From the NCBI RefSeq assembly GCF_009389715.1, contig NC_052397.1, positions 14,084,129-14,148,128 on the forward strand: a stretch of 64,000 nt of DNA, in the 5' to 3' direction. This DNA comes from Phoenix dactylifera (Eukaryota; Streptophyta; Magnoliopsida; Arecales; Arecaceae). Made by a program: the position numbers and the translations under genes. Positions 1-10,856 of this stretch are shown here, piece after piece (the stretch's first letter is position 1; each line of letters opens with the position of its first letter). A model generated the notes under the pieces. That model made no database searches, had not been told where the DNA came from, and saw only the letters and a list, made by a program, of their open reading frames with translations.

Positions 1-300
1 TAAAGCACCCAAATCCGACAGCGAGCCGAGCTCGGAAGGCTGCCGAGCACAGCAGGCTGCCGAGCTCAGAAGGCTGACGAGGCCGAGCTCAGAAGGCTGC
101 CGAGGCCGAGCTCCGAAGGCTGCCGAGCACAGAAGGCCGAGCTCATAGGCCGAGCCGAGCTCAGAAGGCTGCCGAGCACAGAGGCTGCCTAGCTCAGAAG
201 GCTGCCGAGCTCAGAAGGCTGCCGAGGCCGAGCTCAGAAGGCTGCCGAGCTCAGAAGGCCGAGCACAGAAGGTCGAGCTGACCTCAGAAGGCCGACCTCG
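1..300. repeat. Tandem repeat of an ~18-20 bp GC-rich motif
   Basis: The stretch is built from imperfect copies of GAGCTCAGAAGGCTGCCGAG with shorter variants such as GAGCACAGAAGGCCGAGC. Unit length drifts, so it is a degenerate minisatellite. It runs directly into the LTR-like sequence that follows and is probably its U3 part. The array continues beyond the left edge of the window. Confidence 0.8.
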
Positions 301-595
301 TCATCTGTATGCTGCGGCCATGCCCTGCAGCAGCCTCACCGCACCATGCTTTGCTTGCCAGCCACGCCACGACATATCAATCAGGAACCATACCCTGCTA
401 CGACTGTCAACGCCTCACCATTCCCAAGAATGTACTGCACTGCGCGCCACAAGCAAGCTCTGGCTACGCGCCATCTCCTCCCATGATGGGAACGGGCCAT
501 CCACGGCAACTCATTACTTCACACGCCCACGTCCAATCGTGACGGTAACCCATTAATTCGCCCAGTCACATCACAGGTAACCCTGCCACCCTCCC

Positions 596-604
596 TATAA
601 AAAG
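596..604 (+). promoter_or_regulatory. TATA box of the left LTR
   Basis: TATAAAAAG follows CCCTCC and precedes a GC-rich leader, the normal place for the U3/R promoter of a plant LTR. The start site would be about 30 bp downstream. Confidence 0.5.
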
Positions 605-913
605 GGAGGCTTCTTCCTCCCGAGGGGGACGCACCGTTTACCTCTACTCTACACGATTTGCCCCCTCCCTGACTTGAGCGTCGGAGGGCCGGCGCCGGGA
701 GACCCGGCCACCGGCTCGTGTGCAGGCACCCAGACGGAGGACGCCGCCCACTGTCGGATCGTCGCCCAGCCGCGGGAATCAGCCGCTCCTTCTCGCCGAT
801 CGCCCCAGACGGAGGACGCCGCCCGTCGACGAACCACCGCCCCGCCGTGAGTAACCACCTCCCGCTCCCTCTCCTCGACCGAAGATTGCCCCCGGGTCCA
901 ATTTCCAGCAACA

Positions 914-1441
914 GGTACGTAGCTTGACGTGGCATGGTGTGAACCGAATGCCCCGGCTCCTCCACCCGGCTCAAGTGTCCCAACCTGCAGCCACAAACCC
1001 ACCGCGTAGGCGGCACGAGCCACGTAGCCGAAGTCACGAGACCTCTCCTCAGTCCCCAGCCCTTGGTTTATACTTAATACTGGAAAATGCTTGACTGTTT
1101 ATGTTACTCAACATGGTAACTAAAAAGTTACTCATCTGGCGCGGTTCATTCTCATTGTTCCCCTTGAATGGTTCAAGCAGTGTTCCATGAAATGAAGCGA
1201 AGTGATTGGTGCAAGGCACCTGGGTGACTTTTTTGCGTGTGTTTCTGAGTTACCGTAGAATTGCTCGTAAATTCCTCTTTTTTGGGTACGTGGCATCTAT
1301 CTTCTAAATCAAGAAGACAGAAACCAACGACGACGCCAAACTTATATCCACTCATCCTCTCCTGTGGCCGGGGTTCACCACCTTTATATCACCCGGACTC
1401 CCAAACTCCAAACGAAGCCTTCTCCTCCGCAAGCCCAAAAG
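914..1441. other. Non-coding spacer with no recognised gene
   Basis: The first ~140 bp are GC-rich and the rest is AT-richer. It lies immediately upstream of the gene remnant at 1442 and may contain its promoter and 5' leader, but no clear TATA box decides this. Confidence 0.4.
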
Positions 1442-2984
1442 ATGGACGACGTGTGGTCGTGGCTCACTCTTCTCCCAGCCCTTCCGACTGGCCCTCCACC
1501 CCTCCCTCCCTACTCCTCGCAGCCTCCGCCGACCGCTCCATCCTCCTCTCCGCCGACCGCACCGCCGGCTCCAACTGAGGCCCTTGCCACCTTCTCCATC
1601 ACCCTCCATGGCTTTCCCCACCCCTCCAACCCCGTCCACACCCTCTGGGTCTCCGATCCCTTCCCCTCTCCTCTCCTCCTCCTCCCGCCTCCTCTTCCTC
1701 CTCCAACTCCTCCACGAGTCATGTCCCTCTCCCCCCACCTCCTCCCTCCACTTCGACAACTCCGCTATAAAGCTAGACATGGAGCGCATCTCCGACGCCC
1801 TCGACGGCGCCGAAGCGAGGCGGCGGTCTTCTTCGCCCTTGCGCTCCTCCTCCGGCTATTCTGGCTCTGCGCCTGCGACGCCCCGGCCGATGCGGCTTCC
1901 TCTTCTTCCGGGCCCTCGGCCCGGTCCTCGAGCGCGCGCTCGACTGCCGCCGGGCCCTCCGCAAGTTCCTCCTCGCCGCCGGGCCAGACGCCGAGGAGCG
2001 CTTCATGCGCTCACTCGGCTATATGCTCGCCAAGTGGTCCTCCTCCGCGAGCTCCAGCCCGCCGCCGGCCACCGCCTCCCCGCCGCCTGCTGCCCTCCTA
2101 TGCGGCGGAAGCCCACGGTCTCTGGGTCCTCAAGGGCTTCGCCCCGTCCCCGCCATGGCCCGGGTTGGCACCGGTTCTTCTAGCACCCATCTCGAGCCGA
2201 AGGGGTCGGTCCTCCGATATGCGTTGGCCCACCAGCAACTGGAAGCTGTGGTCCAGCTAGAATACACGGTCTGCATGCGGGACCCACGTTTTATCAAGAT
2301 TGGAGTACGTGTCGATAATATAAGGCTCCACGTGGTGAGGCTCCGGTTCGGAGGAAGGACGAAGAGGATGAAAGCGCTGACGTGGAGGACGAGAGGCACT
2401 TTCCGTCGAGGGTCCGGCTTTGGGTCGGACCGGAGGCCGGTTCGGCCTACGCGACCGGTCCCAGCCTGGCCGGTCGAGCGGGAACCCGGGCGGGAGTGGA
2501 GACGTCCGGACCGTTGTAGGCGGCTCGTGGCGGTGGGTCGAAGCGCCGGGAATTAACGCCAAGGCGCGGGCTTCGGTGAGGTCTCGGGGCGGAGCTGGCG
2601 GTGGGAGCAGGAGGTGGAGGGGGAGCCGGGGTGTTCGATGGGTGCTGTGCGACTTGTCGACAGGGGCGGAGGTGGCGGCGTGGAGGCCGGCGGGCGGCGG
2701 CGGAGGAGGAGGGATCCGAGAGGGGGATGCGGAGGAGGTACAGCGGGGCGGGAGAGCGTTTAGTAAGGCCGGCGGTGTGTGGTGGCCGCGACGAGCTGGC
2801 GGAGGGGGTGAGTTGGAGAGTGGGAGGGAGATGGAGGGGAGGGTGTGAGGTGGAGGATTGGGGGAGGGTGTGGGTGAGCTATTTTCCCATGAGGTGAGAC
2901 GAGTTACTATGAGACTAGATATGTCGAGTGGGGGAGGAGGTGGAGTTGCCTCTGGTTGCCGGAGGTGAAAGTACCCGGACGTGA
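1442..2984 (+). pseudogene. Frameshifted copy of a plant protein of unknown function
   Basis: The reading starts at ATG 1442 (MDDVWSWL) and can be followed through all three frames to a TGA at 2982-2984. Protein-like blocks appear in turn: TLHGFPHPSNPVHTLWVSDP, NSAIKLDMERISDALDGAEA, then ALDCRRALRKFLLAAGPDAE and SLGYMLAKW, then VVQLEYTVCMRDPRFIKIGV, and near the end a block with WRIGG, VSYFP and YYETRYVEW. These read like one globular protein of about 500 residues. I believe it belongs to a conserved plant family but cannot name it. At least five frame changes are needed, mostly in C or G runs. It is either a young pseudogene or a real single-exon gene damaged by assembly indels. Confidence 0.55.
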
Positions 2985-4764
2985 GCTCATAGTATTATAA
3001 GACATCATACATATTTGTCATGATACTCTCTTTTCTTTTTGTTTCCACTGTGGGCCACCTTTTGTTTGGAATATTCGGACCTGATGTGGCCTTTCATGCC
3101 CCAAGTATGTATTCAGCCAATGGAGCCATAGATTAGATGATATCTAATGTAAAGTATTTGTGAGTTGAAAAGGGGGAGTTGCTTAAGCTTTCGAATCTTT
3201 TATTTTTTGACTTTGTTAGATTATGTATATCATATATGTATAGAAAAAAAAAAAAAAAAAAAGAAGGCAAGCGTTCACCAAATTTGGCTCATAAGAAACT
3301 TAAACAAGGACATGCATATAGTTTTTTTTTAATTTCACACTCTTGTACTTGAGGAAAAAAAAGAAAAGAAAAGAAACCTGAACTCATTATCAATCACACG
3401 ATGAAATGATATTGTTAGTTGGATTCTAAAAGTACATTGCTATGTAATTTTACATTTCTTAGCTCTCAGTCTTGACGTATATGTAATGTTCTGCTGGAGT
3501 TTGATGGTGCAAATTTGCTGGGACAGTGGACTATAGATTTCAACCTTTACAGTCATCTGAAGTCACTCATCCTCAAACCTTTCTTGTAAAGCATTGCATG
3601 GAATTAGATAATGATACTTTTAGGATGCACGTACAGAAACTACTATTATGGCAATAAATCTACTACCTGCGCTGCCTCTCAGAAGTCAGAACCATCTAGG
3701 TAGCCTCCTTCCATATGCTTAATTAGGTGTCACATTTCTTATGGCAGCACACTATACACTAACCAATAGTTTGAAGCAGAAGACAACACTATGATAGATC
3801 ATAGACCACATTCGTGGGTTTGATGTCTAAAAATACCTATTTATGTGTTATGGGGAGTCCGATGTACTTGAAATTACACTACTGATCTCTATAATTGATC
3901 ATGTTAAATTAGTAGAACATTTGAACTTGATGAATTTGTAAGCTTTAAAGCGGCTTTGGATTAGCACCATACGCCTATATAATTTCATCCAATCCTTCCA
4001 AAGCTCTTGAATCTACAGAATTGGACGCTCCCCAAGTCAACCTACTCGTAGGCCGGTATCTCCTAGCCTACTGCCCTGCCAATGTGATAGAGTTGATAGA
4101 TTCCTGGTGAAATCTATTACCAGGAGCCTCGGACCAGGCCATTCTTGGGAGTACTGCAAAGAATCCATTGGGTAGTCTTGCGAACGCTGATCCAGAGTAC
4201 ATACTTCTGATCTTCTCTTTTACTTTCTTTTAGCAGGTCGGGCTCTGGTTCCTAGCTCAGCATCCCGAGTTATTCCCTGCCTCTCTTTTTCTCTTTGCTA
4301 CGTGCTCTGGTTCCGCTCATTGTTCTCTTCTTTTGCTACTACTGGTGAGAGGAAAACAGAGCATTCACAGAAGACACTGGCGCTAATTCCAGTGAAAGGA
4401 GTCTCTTTAGAGTGAGAAGAAGAAGAATGCAACGTCTTTTGCTGTTCAAAGTACTCGAAAAGGGAAGGGATGGAAAGAAAAAAAGGAATAGGTGCTATAT
4501 ACGCCTTTTTTTTCATGCTGCACTTCCTGCTGCAAAGCGCCACCACCCCTGCCCCTGGTTTGCGATAAAACGAGGACTGAGAAAGAGTGGCTAGCTTGTT
4601 ATCCATGGTGCAGCCTATAACGACTCAATTTTAAAAGCAATGCTGCAACTTCTAGTATTAATACTACCTATCCAGGAGGACCAGGGCAATTAACAACCCA
4701 AGGAAGATCCTAGTGGCCAGCCACTCTGCTAATAAGCATTTTGTCTACTTTGAATAATAATTGA
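2985..4764. other. AT-rich intergenic DNA with an organelle-like stretch
   Basis: No gene is recognised. It contains an A19 run near 3244 and scattered short A/T runs. About 3960-4600 has a different texture, with balanced composition and short non-repetitive words, which could be a fragment of organellar DNA. That is only an impression. Confidence 0.3.
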
Positions 4765-4895
4765 AAAAAAAACTCATCCAGTACTTTTCGGAGGGTCATT
4801 CATCTTAGTATTGGTTCATATTTTCAGAAGGTCATTCATCTTAGTATTGGTTCGTATTTCAGAAGGTCACCCACCTATCCTAGTACTGCTTCACA
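4765..4895 (-). repeat. Three tandem 5S rRNA-like fragments with a T-run
   Basis: Read on the minus strand, AGTACTAGGATAGGTGGGTG resembles the 3' half of plant 5S rRNA (consensus AGTACTAGGATGGGTGACC). Two more diverged copies follow at ~37-bp spacing (AATACTAAGATGAATGACC twice), and the last is followed by a T9 run that resembles a Pol III terminator. The 5' half of 5S RNA is not visible. A 5S-derived short element or decayed 5S copy fits best; chance similarity of a short motif is the alternative. Confidence 0.4.
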
Positions 4896-6894
4896 CCCAA
4901 GTGAATGATGTATGCCCATGTCCATACATAACATTCCATAGAGAAAATGTATACCTGTGACATGAGTCTTACACTACACTCATCCATAGTGGGCTTCGAA
5001 TCATACAGGCAAAGATATATATATCTTTTCCAGGAAGGAAGAAGACTTATTTGTAGCTACATGGAGCTTCGTTCCTAGTGTTGATTGCTGCAGCCTACTT
5101 CAACTAATGGTTTGGTTACAATCCTTTCAGTCATAGACCGGGAGACGGTAACATTTCAAAATATTTCCTGCAAATCATAGAAACTACAGTATTTACTTGC
5201 GCAGGATGGAGGAGATGCAAGCAATACAATTATATAAATTTCAATGATCAGATACATGATGCGTCGATTTAGGCGCATGGGTAACTTGGCATGTGCCCAT
5301 TGCATGTGGAGATAGAGGAAGAAATGTGAAGCTATGCAAAGGAAGACGTATTATTCAATTTTCATTCTCTCTCTCTCTATCTCTAGCAATACCTGATCTA
5401 GTGTATGAGTCAGAGGCTATAGAACTCCCAAAAATTTGCTGTGACATTCAGAGATCTTATAAGCGGCACCAGAAAGATTTAGAAATACAGCATATACCTC
5501 AGTAACCCAACGTAGCACTAAATAGTTCTAAGATTTATGTTACAAGATGTCACATATACAACTTAGTTTATAATAGTCGCCGGACAAGAAGAAACAAGAG
5601 AAGTTAGCGATTGTGGAGGGGGTCGGAGGTGTGAGGAACTGTCCTCTCGCTATTCCGGAGCAGAGCCCAACAGAGAACGGAGGCTGCCGCCTTGGACCCG
5701 GATCAAACACCCGTTCGAGCCCCTCCTCGCGTCCCCCGGCCGCCGCCTTCTCGCCCCCTTCTCTCCAGAAGCCGAAACCAACAAGAAGAAGAGACGAGAA
5801 GAAGGGAGAGGAGAAGCTTCGGCTTCCAAACTCCATCTCGTAAAGGCTCTGGAAGGATGAAAGAATTACTACCATCTGGCCGTAGGCGCGCGGGGTTAAG
5901 CTGGTTGGTGGGTGGAGCTGGGAATTGATTGGTGCGATGGGTGCGAGGTGGTGCAGACGGAGAAGGGGTAGGGAGGTGGCCTGCAAACAAGGGACGCAGG
6001 TTCCCAGGAGGGGAAAAGGGGTTCTCCGTATTATTTGCTGCCGTTCTCTCTTGCTTTAGGCTCCGTTCTTCCCTGAAACAGGGGCCCTGTACTGGGTACG
6101 TGGCATATGGCCTTGGGTTGGGAGCCTCCTGTCTCATATTCTCATGGACATGGTTGCGTCGGCCAGCCAATGAGCTGGGAGTGGGCAGAGTAACACTTTT
6201 AGACATTAAAGAGTCGCACTAAATTTAACCAAGAAAGAAAAAGGTTGCACTAAAGAAAAACCGTGCACAAGAGTGCAGCCAGGGCATGTTCATGGGAGAG
6301 GGAATAGCTAAGTTAAATAGGCAGAAGTTTAGGCAGGCTAACCTATTGCCTACACAGCATGCATGCACGGGCATCATCATGCATGCATGCAGCAATCATG
6401 ACCGCTGGCTACTAATGATACTGCACTGAGATAAACACTTGGTGTTGGGGCTTGTAGAACTGGAGGCAGTTATTGGTTGCATCAGCATAATATGATGCGC
6501 ATAATGTGGCAATAGTTTCTATGTCATGCTGCTACTGAGAGATTGCTTTAGTTAAGCATTGATAGCTAAGTACTGTCATCAGAGGGTCGTTGATGGCAAT
6601 CAAGTTATGTCCTTGAGCTCTTGGGTTTGGCTTCGTGCGGTTATTTCATTTGAACTTTCAAATGATCAGGTGGTGTTGCGATTTTTCTACGTCTGTTTGC
6701 TGTGTGTTGGCCCTTGCTTGTGCTATTATTTCTGTGCAGGCTAATTTATTATGCTATTATTTCTATGTAGGCTAGCACATTCTTCTTTCTTCTTCTTCTT
6801 TTTGGGTACACGGCTGTCATGTAACCCTAACGTAGGTGCAACTAGCAGAATCAAGAACAAAAGATGACACAACCCTAGAAGAATGGCCTCCTAG
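4896..6894. other. Intergenic DNA with a GC-rich gene-like island but no identifiable gene
   Basis: The 5590-6180 segment is GC-rich and open on both strands (for example 5540-5986 minus, 5613-5843 plus), but none of the translations resembles a known domain. It could be a 5' leader or an old gene fragment. Two CATGCATGC (RY-type) motifs occur at 6358-6391. The rest is AT-rich with nothing recognised. Confidence 0.3.
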
Positions 6895-6990
6895 TTTGTC
6901 CAAAGAGCCTCTCCTGAATGCTTGGCAGCATAGGCGGTGATCCAGTCGGCAACTTTGTTCTTCTTCTGGTTCATGTGCATGCCCAGAAGG
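6895..6990 (-). pseudogene. Relic of an RNase H (RVT_3-type) domain
   Basis: The minus-strand translation reads HMNQKKNKVADWITAYAAKH SGEALW, the typical C-terminal end of the RNase H domain found in plant LINE-type and orphan reverse-transcriptase-like ORFs (family pattern N..ADW.A..A). It has no start and no upstream catalytic residues, and stops follow at once. It is only a fragment. The RNase H relic at 16352-16702 has the same ending (ADWVAFFVAHH). Confidence 0.5.
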
Positions 6991-9069
6991 TGCCGCAGTC
7001 CTCCACCATCGACGAAGATCGCGGAGCAGGAGGTTTCCATCCCCCCTCCTCCTCTTCTCCAAAATCTAATCGATCACCATCATTGAGTTCTTCTTGAGGA
7101 ATCAAATCCTCCTTCATATCTGAGCTGCCCGTGGGCAGCATTAAGGCATGACTATGGATTCCTCCATATTAGCGCATCTATCACAGTTTGGAGTATTCTA
7201 ACACTCCTCTCTGCTAAATGCTTCTGTCGGTAAGCATCTTCAGGCCACATTTCATAAGAGAAGACCAACCAGGGATGAAACGCATATGCTAAATTCATTT
7301 ACCCTCCATCTGCCGAGTACTCTTCTTCCACCACTCATGTAAGTCCGTAGTTCAGAATTTTTATAGTGCACTTTTTGCACTATAAAATGCTGTGGAGCAC
7401 TTAATAGTCATCATCAGAAATCGGCCATTATTAAACAAGATAAGGCCATCTTGTTTGATGGTCATCTATTACTAATGACGGCCATAAATGTTGCACAACA
7501 CTCAATGGTCCAACCGCGCACGGCAGGGAAACTTGCACTGATGATGGCTATGATGCGCTCCTTCCTTTGATTTTGTTCTTGAAAGGCAACTACAAATTTC
7601 CTTTCTCCTTGCTGACGTTGGGTTGTGCCCATCTATTCCTTTTCCTTTCCTTCCATTTTTTTACCTCGTTTTTCCTTGTTCTGTCTTTTGCTTTCATTTT
7701 TATTTCTAATAAACAGAAGGAGAGTAAAGAAGTCAGTCCTCCTAAAGAAGCTGCCAAATTGAATGGGATAATTTGTTAGCCCTCCAACCTGGTCAGGCTA
7801 CAGTGACCTCACAAGTCAATGACTTGGATTTGGATTAAATTCCTATATGTATAGGATTGGGCAATAAATTAATGAGCTTATCTTAAGTAAGCCTAGATTT
7901 GGAGCGTCATCGGGAATTCAGACTATGAATCAGTATGATTCCTATTAGTGTTTTTTCGTTCTTTCTTGATAGGTATGGAAGCAAACTATATATTCCCATA
8001 GGGCATGGTCCTCTAACTAGAAGCACAAAAGATGTAATTTTCCCATCTAGTCCATATTTCCAGTCTTGGCTTGCCTAAAGTTCCAATTTTTAGTTTATTA
8101 TACTGGATCGTAAGAAATTTTAAATTTCTTGTATTATTTAAGTGTAATTTGAGTATAATGATGAGCCAAACATCTTATATTTGATGGCATATAGTTTTTA
8201 CTTTATTCTTCCAATTGTATTACGAGCGGAGTATCTCATATTTTAGAATGTCATAAAGTTAATCAAATATAGAGCCCAATATGTACAAGATTGTATGGCA
8301 TCAAAATTGCATATGAGTTTAGATGTAGTAGCCTCCTAGAAGGGAAGCATATGTTTATAAACTTTCTTGAAGAACTGGAATAGTCTATTATAAGGTCTTG
8401 TTGCTCAAAGAATAGCTTCATCATAGTGCAGTAGCCTATGATTTAGTAAAAGGGTTGCATTAGTATGCCTATGTGTTCACCAAGTTAACCGATTTGGTCA
8501 GTAATTTGGATTTGGTTTGTGTGGCTTATAGCATGTATATTAATTATAAGCAAATATATTTTGCACCTTGTTTCCTAGTGTTGTTTCTCTTCTGGATGGC
8601 ATATCCTCTATTAATTATTGAATGGATCAAATTTTAAAATGGAAGTTAAAATTATTTTCACATTAGAGTTCACGGATTTAAACTTGACATTTATCAGGAC
8701 GGTCCTTTTAATTAACTCGAAGATTATGTATTAATTTTAAATGCAGCAGAGGAGTAGTTCTTATCTATGACAGCATTGGCAAGCACCCTAATATCCGAAC
8801 TCTCATCCATAAGATATGGTGGTCTACTGATGCACATGAGCACGTAAGACCTAAAAAAATTATTGGATGCTAAATGTCTACATCTGATAGATTCGGTGAT
8901 TAGTGCTGGTATGATCGACCAACCGACATGTTCTTATTCACTTCATGCCCAATTTTGTGCATGCTACATATGAACCATCCAAAACTCACCATGGTGTTGA
9001 AGAAAAATAGTCCATAAATCAACTTCTAATCATGCATGTGTAAGACAGACGAAATACAAGTCATATTAC
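6991..9069. other. AT-rich intergenic DNA with two short hairpins
   Basis: No coding region is recognised. Two perfect small inverted repeats lie at 7362-7384 and 7433-7456 (described separately). The rest consists of A/T-rich unique sequence. Confidence 0.4.
7362..7456. repeat. Pair of perfect small hairpins
   Basis: TATAGTGC and GCACTATA are separated by 7 bases at 7362-7384. AAACAAGAT and ATCTTGTTT flank the loop AAGGCC at 7433-7456. Both may be the remains of a small foldback element. No transcript signal is visible. Confidence 0.5.
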
Positions 9070-9212
9070 AGGAAAAATTATATCCTACAGTGAGTGCACC
9101 AGTACAGCGTGCACTGTGTTTATGAGCATGCCTCTTCTACGGGCCGATCACCATAACGATTGGAATGGTGCACAACCATAGTGCATACGGTGCAGAATAT
9201 AATATCACCTAT
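9070..9212. mobile_element. Small foldback (MITE-like) element
   Basis: The left side has AATTATATCCTACAG followed by GTGCACC. The right side has GGTGCAGAATATAATAT. These form imperfect terminal inverted repeats. The ends share the word order of the foldback at 26628-26834 (ATTATACCCTACACTG ... GTAGAATATA), which suggests two members of one family. The exact ends and target duplication are not resolved. Confidence 0.4.
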
Positions 9213-10348
9213 AGGGCTTGGTCCAGTGACCAACAAGCATGAAAGCCTATGATTTTCTTACTAAGTTTTGGTCTCCATAAGTTTTCTATTGTGATTCAGT
9301 TCTTCTTTGAAGTATGGATCCCATGACATATATAACAAGATCTATCATAATCATAAGATGCGGCCCTTAAGAATATTTTCAATTATTCTTGCAAGTGTTC
9401 TCTTAGTGGTGAATAAGAAAATTACTATATGTAGCATTCAAGAATTTTGGATTGTACTATATTAAACTCTAAAAGAAAAGGTACTTGTATATTCGTGCAG
9501 CCTGTTTGAATTCTGTTTAGAACTTGGTGATCCAACTCAGAATCGATCGATCTAATAGGATTCCTAGTTGGATCGAGGGAACAATCCAATCCAATATTTG
9601 GTGATCCAGCTTAGTAATTGGAAATTATTAAGCTGGATAAAAAATCATTTTAGCATGTTCCGCCAACAATTCTTGCCTTCATACATTGTGAGCAATGAGT
9701 GCTCGGATTACATAAAAAGAAAAAGGAAAAGAATGAACACCAACAATTAGATTCTTTAATCTAGAAAATTAATCAATCCCTAACCTATCCAATGCTTGGA
9801 CTTTTTAATTAGATCCTTCATTCATCTCACATCTTTTGATCCATCTCACAGCAAAAACGAGGATGTACAGAATTATCATGTACTTTTGTTCCCCTCTCTC
9901 CTTATAGTCAAATCATGCACACTTTTGAACGAAGAGCTGTGCCTTGGAGAGAGTGACACGGTGGCACCAGACGTGGGGTGTAATAGTGGGTCTGCGGATG
10001 CCGGTGATTGTGAAACTCCCCTTTAATTTATAAAATTTCAATTAACACGCAATTACTCCCGCTAATTAAGTGTATAATTGTTTATTCCTTCCTAATTGAT
10101 CGCATGCTATAATTTCCCGCTTGGCGGTGGAATAGGGGATGCAACCCGGAGAAACAACCTTGCAATATTCCGACACCCACCAATACAAACCCATGACTGA
10201 AACCAAACGCAATCGTGGGGCCCAGAACTAAATAAAGCTGTTTGCGGGCCTAAAGTTGCGACACGTTGCTTCGGTTAGAAGTTAAATAAAAGCCAAGAAA
10301 TACGGAGAGGGTTTTAAATCGGACCATCAGAGAAGAAGGTTCGCGGCC
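9213..10348. other. Spacer and likely promoter region of the WPP-domain gene
   Basis: The DNA is AT-rich up to about 10100 and then GC-richer. TTAAATAAAAG near 10282 lies some 65 bp upstream of the ATG at 10349 and could serve as a TATA-type element. Nothing else is recognised. Confidence 0.35.
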
Positions 10349-10856
10349 ATGGCGGAAGAGGCGAAGAGCGAAGGCCCAAGTTGGCGGAGAGCCCTTCCAA
10401 GGCGGCGGAGGAGAGCTCCGGCGAGGCCAAGGCGGCGGCGGGGGGTGTCTTCCCCTCCATCTCCCTCAACATCTGGCCCCCTCGCAGCGGACCCGGGAGG
10501 CGGTGATCCAGCGCCTCGTCCAGACCCTCTCCCACCGAATCTGTCCTCTCTAAGCGCTACGGCGTCCTGTCCGCCTCCGACGCCTCCGACGCTGCTCGCC
10601 GCATCGAGGAGGAGGGCTTCGCTACCGCCTCCGCCGCGGCGGCAGCGCCGCGTCCGTGGACGACGGGATCGAAATTCTCCAGATCTACTCCAAGGAGATC
10701 AGCAAGCGGATGCTCGAGACCGTCAAGGGGAAGGCGTCGTCGGCCTCCGGGTCCGCCCCGGAGGTCTCTCCTCCTTCCTCCGATGGCGGCGCCGCCGTGG
10801 ATATTGCTCCCTCGACCGCGCCCGGTGAGGAAAGATCCGACTCTTCGCCTGCTTGA
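10349..10856 (+). pseudogene. WPP-domain protein (MFP1 attachment factor 1-like), frameshifted
   Basis: The family comprises small plant proteins that associate with the nuclear envelope through the WPP domain and interact with RanGAP and the coiled-coil protein MFP1. From ATG 10349 (MAEEAKSEGP), the pieces add up to a single-exon protein of about 165 residues, the usual family size. Visible blocks are SISLNIWPP with the WPP signature near 10460, REAVIQRLVQTL, ESVLSKRYGVLSASDASDAA, RRIEEEGF, and DDGIEILQIYSKEISKRMLE, followed by a Ser/Pro-rich tail ending at TGA 10854-10856. About four single-base frame changes are needed near 10378, 10475, 10530 and 10650, mostly in C/G runs. No internal stop appears in the composite frame, so these may be assembly errors in a functional gene rather than decay. 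Confidence 0.75.

Larger units (their letters stand above)
1..913 (+). mobile_element. Partial or solo LTR of a Ty3/gypsy (Tat-like) element
   Basis: A TATA box, a GC-rich leader with the block TTGAGCGTCGGAGGG near 674, and the ending TTCCAGCAACA at 903-913 match the layout of the LTR at 34244-34921 (TTGATCGTCGGAGGG, then CACCAGCAACA). No primer-binding site follows the terminal CA; the next bases are GGTACGTAGC. It therefore looks like a solo LTR or the 3' LTR of an element lying to the left. The left end is outside the window, so the target duplication (predicted GGTAC) cannot be tested. Confidence 0.6.

Noticed and set aside
309..1037. Open frames at the left edge on both strands
   Set aside because: They lie in LTR leader sequence, have no domain similarity, and follow GC-rich composition.
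5540..6222. Open frames on both strands in a GC-rich island
   Set aside because: No recognised domain, no splice-supported extension and equal openness on both strands. Described only as an island.
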